This document shows, piece after piece, positions 61,096-64,000 of a DNA stretch of 64,000 nt. A program made the translations under genes and the position numbers. The notes below the pieces were generated by a model. That model did not search any database and was not told where the DNA came from. It was given only the letters and a program-made list of their open reading frames with translations. Each line of letters starts with the position of its first letter. Within the stretch, counting starts at the first letter, position 1. This DNA comes from Natrarchaeobius oligotrophus (GTDB lineage: Archaea > Halobacteriota > Halobacteria > Halobacteriales > Natrialbaceae), in NCBI RefSeq assembly GCF_003841465.1, contig NZ_REFZ01000010.1:1-64000 (forward strand). Reading direction: 5' to 3'.

Positions 61096-61274
61096 ATCTT
61101 ATTTTTGGTAGCTGTCCTCTGGAACGTACAAGGAAGGTAACGGTATATATGTGTGTTGGCCGAACTGGACCCGAACGCCTGTGCCGTCCCGAACGCTCGT
61201 CTTCGGCCCGCGATCGTCCCGGGCGGCCGTGCGTCGACGCGTACCTTTATACAGGCGGGGTGGCATCTCCCGGT

Positions 61275-61322
61275 ATGAACCGGTCATCGAGCGCGGGCGA
61301 ACGAGGTGATCGAGGGCGATGA
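61275..61322 (+). CDS. Putative leaderless 15-codon mini-cistron
   Basis: ATG 61275 lies ~26 nt after the TATA centre TTTATACA (61246-61253), exactly where a leaderless haloarchaeal RNA would begin. The frame (MNRSSSAGERGDRGR) ends in a TGA overlapping the ATG of the membrane-protein gene (ATGA at 61319-61322). Inside it lies GAGGTGAT (61303-61310), a strong Shine-Dalgarno for the downstream gene. The peptide itself may have no role; termination-reinitiation coupling is the likely function. Confidence 0.5.
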   Translation: MNRSSSAGERGDRGR

Positions 61323-61546
61323 GTTACCGGGACCGCTTCTGGAACGTCGTCTGTACGTACCGTTCGGTGCTCGTGATGGTTCTCGCCGTTCTCTTCGTTC
61401 TCGCCCTGTTGAACCTTTTCGCGTTCGTCCAGCTCGACCGGTCGGCGGAAACGTTTCCGATCGTCCTGCTCAATTTCGCAATCCTGGGTTCGCTGCTTGC
61501 ACTGACGGGGATCACGCTGTGGGGCTGTAAGCGACATCTGGCGTGA
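61319..61546 (+). CDS. Two-helix small membrane protein
   Basis: Protein of 75 residues with hydrophobic segments RSVLVMVLAVLFVLALLNLFAF and FPIVLLNFAILGSLLALTGITLW and a short polar loop. GAGGTGAT (61303-61310) precedes the ATG by 8 nt, and a 15-codon mini-cistron overlaps its start. It is divergent from the chemoreceptor gene, 223 bp apart. Function unknown. Confidence 0.8.
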   Translation: MSYRDRFWNVVCTYRSVLVMVLAVLFVLALLNLFAFVQLDRSAETFPIVLLNFAILGSLLALTGITLWGCKRHLA

Positions 61547-61771
61547 GACGAATCGCCGTGCTGACTCACCGGTGGGCCGGGATACGTCTTCAGAGGGTGT
61601 CTCGTGGGAGTGCAGAGGTTCCCAGTAGCGAACCGAGACGCGGTGTCGAGGGACGGACTTCGAACCCTCCAACCGGCTACGATACTCACTATCAGTTGCA
61701 TCGGTCCTGACGAACGACAGTCCACACGAGACGAACAAAGTATATGGGGGTTCCGTCGATGGTGACACGTA

Positions 61772-62689
61772 ATGAGCACCGATCTCGAGTCCAGATCGCG
61801 CGAACTCCTCGAACGAGCGCGCACCGAGCCGGATCGCGTCGACGTCTCGGCGATCGAACCGCTGCTCGAGGCCGACGACGGTCACGTTCGCCACGACGCG
61901 TTGCGAGCGGCGACGCTGATCGCCGACGACGAACCCGATCGACTGCGGCCGATCGCCGGTGTGATCCGTGCACGGGTCGACGACCCGTATCCCGTGGCTT
62001 CGAGTACCGCGATGATGGCCCTCTCGCTGCTCGGCGAGTCCCATCCGGACGCGGTTCGACCGGTCGCCCCGACGATCGTCGATCACCTCGACGATCCGTC
62101 ACCAGGCTACCGATTCAGGGCAGCGTCCGCGCTCGTTCCGCTCGCGGAGCCGTATCCCGAGTTCTTCGTCGAGCGCGCGGACGTACTCGTCGACCGCCTC
62201 GTTGCGGAACCGGTCGTCACGCCGATTCGAACCGAGGCGGTTCGCGAAGAGAACCTTTCCCCGGACCGGATCAAAACGAGAGAGAAGGCGCGCGAAGCGG
62301 ACAGGGGCCGATCGATCGCGTGCCGCGAGATCCTCGCGCACCTCCTCGTTCACGTCGCGAACGTTCGGCCCGACGCGCTCGCCGACCGACTCGAGGAGAT
62401 CGCTGACGAACTCGAGGCGGCCGAGCCGTCGGTTCGGGAGGCGCTCGTCGACGTGTTCGGACACGTCGCGGAGGCCGACCTCTCGACCGTCGAGTTGCCG
62501 ATCGATCGGACCGTCGCGCTGCTCGAGGACGACGACCCCACGGTTCGCGCTCGAGCGATCCGGACGCTCGGGTTCGCCGGAGCGGCCGACGCAGTCGATT
62601 CGCTGCGAGCGGTGGCCGAGAGCGACGACGACGAGGCCGTCGCGGAGTTCGCACGTGAAACTGCCGACTGGCTCGCGGAGACCGAGTGA
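61772..62689 (+). CDS. HEAT-repeat protein
   Basis: Protein of 305 residues of helical HEAT repeats: EADDGHVRHDALRAATLIAD, DDPSPGYRFRAASALVPLAE and EDDDPTVRARAIRTLGFAGA. A charged insertion at ~155-190 breaks the pattern (SPDRIKTREKAREADRGR). ATG 61772 has TATA-like AAAGTATATG (61737-61746) upstream. It is smaller than and distinct from the cheF-linked HEAT protein. A scaffold role is likely; the partner is unknown. Confidence 0.9.
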   Translation: MSTDLESRSRELLERARTEPDRVDVSAIEPLLEADDGHVRHDALRAATLIADDEPDRLRPIAGVIRARVDDPYPVASSTAMMALSLLGESHPDAVRPVAPTIVDHLDDPSPGYRFRAASALVPLAEPYPEFFVERADVLVDRLVAEPVVTPIRTEAVREENLSPDRIKTREKAREADRGRSIACREILAHLLVHVANVRPDALADRLEEIADELEAAEPSVREALVDVFGHVAEADLSTVELPIDRTVALLEDDDPTVRARAIRTLGFAGAADAVDSLRAVAESDDDEAVAEFARETADWLAETE

Positions 62690-62797
62690 CTCGGATCGCG
62701 ACGGGTTCGCCGGTCTCGCTGTCTGAACCGCTACGTCTCGTCCTGTCGAATAACAAATGGGAAATTTTATATAATGACAAATCAACCAGGGAGGTGT

Positions 62798-64000
62798 ATG
62801 GTTGACAGCCAATCGCATGGAGGCTACAGTGAGATAGTCTCCCGACGGAAGTTCGTCGAACTTACCGGAATCGCGGGAGCTGCGGCTCTCGCGGGGTGTT
62901 CCGGTGGGGAGACGGACGACAACGGAAACGGTGCTGGGAACGGGAACGGAAACGGGATGGGGTCGCGGGAAGACGCGCCGGACTTCTCCGAGGCTCGTCT
63001 CAGGACCGCGAACTCGTTTTTCGATCCGGAAGACATTCAGTACAACAACCACCTGTGGGACGGGACGACCCACATCAACAACTCGCTGTTTCCGGAGCTT
63101 GCGAAGTGGAACTACATTACACAGGAGTGGACGCCGCATGCGGCCGTCGACTGGGATGCGGGCCCCGAGACGTTCACCGTCGAGCTCCGGGACGATCTCG
63201 TCTGGAGCGACGGCGAACCGATCACGGCCGACGACCTCGAGGATCGTCTCCGTATCGGCGAGGAGATGGGCGAGGAGCTACACGATTTCATCGACGACTA
63301 CGAGGCGGTCGACGATACGACCCTCGAAGTGCGGTACTCCGAGGGAACGAACCCGTTCATCGTCGAACAGTCGCTGTTGCACCACCACATCGACACTCCC
63401 CGGCAGATGTGGGGGGAGTTCGTCGACATGGACGATCCCGACATCGGGAACATCCAGTCGTTCACTCCCAGGGGTCTGGGCGGGGACGACGACGTCGACG
63501 ACGTGATCGCCGGCGGGACGGTCGTCCAGGACGAACGCGGGGCTCAGAACATCTCCTACCGCGTGCGCCACTCCGGCGTCGAGATCGACGGACGGGAGAT
63601 CGAGCCCCACCCCGACGCCGACGAGAACATCAACTTCGCCGGCTACGAGATGGGATACCGCTCGGGCAACACCGAGTATCACCAGAGCATGATGTCGGGG
63701 GAACTCGACGCGATGCACAGCGTCTTCGTCCCACCGGAGACCGTCGACCAGTTCGAACACTGGCACATGATCCCGACGCCGATGGGATTCGGACCGGGGC
63801 TCATCTTCAACCACGACGACCCACACTGGGGCCAGCGCGAGGTTCGCCAGGCCGTCGCCCACGTCGTCGATCGACAGCGAGCCGTCGACGCCGTCGGGGA
63901 CACGACGCAGGCTCACATCGAAACCCCGTCGGGAATCTCGACGTCGCTCGTCGACGAGTGGATCGACGCGAACGAACTCGACACCTACACCGGCGGCGAG
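62798..64000 (+). CDS. ABC substrate-binding lipoprotein, family 5 (peptide/nickel type), 3' end cut by window
   Basis: The first 401 codons of an extracellular solute-binding protein. Twin-arginine signal SRRKFVELTGIAGAAA and lipobox LAGC, then a Gly/Asn linker. The family 5 core is FTVELRDDLVWSDGEPITADDL, and later VRQAVAHVVDRQRAVDAVGD. It resembles dipeptide/oligopeptide-binding proteins. ATG 62798 is preferred over in-frame ATG 62774 because TATA TTTTATATA (62764-62772) would place the RNA start near 62798. Permease and ATPase genes would be expected to the right of the window. Confidence 0.93.
   Translation, partial: MVDSQSHGGYSEIVSRRKFVELTGIAGAAALAGCSGGETDDNGNGAGNGNGNGMGSREDAPDFSEARLRTANSFFDPEDIQYNNHLWDGTTHINNSLFPELAKWNYITQEWTPHAAVDWDAGPETFTVELRDDLVWSDGEPITADDLEDRLRIGEEMGEELHDFIDDYEAVDDTTLEVRYSEGTNPFIVEQSLLHHHIDTPRQMWGEFVDMDDPDIGNIQSFTPRGLGGDDDVDDVIAGGTVVQDERGAQNISYRVRHSGVEIDGREIEPHPDADENINFAGYEMGYRSGNTEYHQSMMSGELDAMHSVFVPPETVDQFEHWHMIPTPMGFGPGLIFNHDDPHWGQREVRQAVAHVVDRQRAVDAVGDTTQAHIETPSGISTSLVDEWIDANELDTYTGGE

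Overview
The window is a high-GC, acidic-proteome haloarchaeal chromosome segment. Evidence: archaellin and archaellum (arl) genes, haloarchaeal Tat lipoprotein signals with lipoboxes, Asp/Glu-rich proteins, TATA boxes placed about 26-32 nt before start codons (leaderless transcripts), and Shine-Dalgarno sites of the GGAGGTGAT type. The gene set fits a motile member of the Natrialbales/Halobacteriales. I cannot name the species.

Region 1 (1-28.9 kb) is a motility and chemotaxis island. From left to right it holds: a soluble globin-coupled-type transducer (cut by the window edge); a ParA ATPase coupled to a CheW with a very long disordered N-terminus; a cheY-cheB-cheA-cheD run; a KaiC-like ATPase with a partner; a large CARDB-repeat surface protein; a small lipoprotein; a HEAT-repeat protein with the archaellar adaptor CheF; a small zinc-ribbon protein; a winged-helix/membrane-protein pair; three tandem archaellins; arlF and arlG; an ArlCE/D-like protein; arlJ; a newly noticed 44-residue membrane peptide; a che-island accessory protein; a second ArlCE/D-like protein; arlH and arlI. 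Signals pass from transducers through CheW to CheA and then CheY. CheB and CheD adjust the receptors, and CheF links CheY to the archaellum motor (ArlCDE-ArlH-ArlI-ArlJ with the ArlF/ArlG stator). No cheR or cheC lies in the window.

Region 2 (30.2-54 kb) is a carbon-catabolism island: aldehyde dehydrogenase, class II aldolase, IclR regulator, two HAD phosphatases, two FGGY kinases, a complete lipoate-dependent 2-oxoacid/acetoin-type dehydrogenase (E2-E1alpha-E1beta plus a convergent E3), a CUT1 sugar ABC transporter, a metallophosphoesterase, a SAF-domain oxidoreductase, a RibB-type DHBP synthase and a lipoate ligase. A 16-bp operator-like motif is shared by the E3 and phosphoesterase promoters and half-conserved at the transporter promoter. 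AT-rich gene-poor stretches lie on both sides, at 28.9-30.2 kb and 55.7-57.3 kb, and both carry clusters of the heptamer AATAGGT.

Region 3 (54.4-64 kb) holds a ParA with a small acidic partner, a stand-alone IS630-type DNA-binding protein, a SelA-like PLP enzyme, a membrane chemoreceptor, a two-helix membrane protein behind a leaderless mini-cistron, another HEAT-repeat protein, and the start of a peptide-type ABC substrate-binding protein cut by the right edge. I saw no rRNA, tRNA, CRISPR array or intact insertion sequence.
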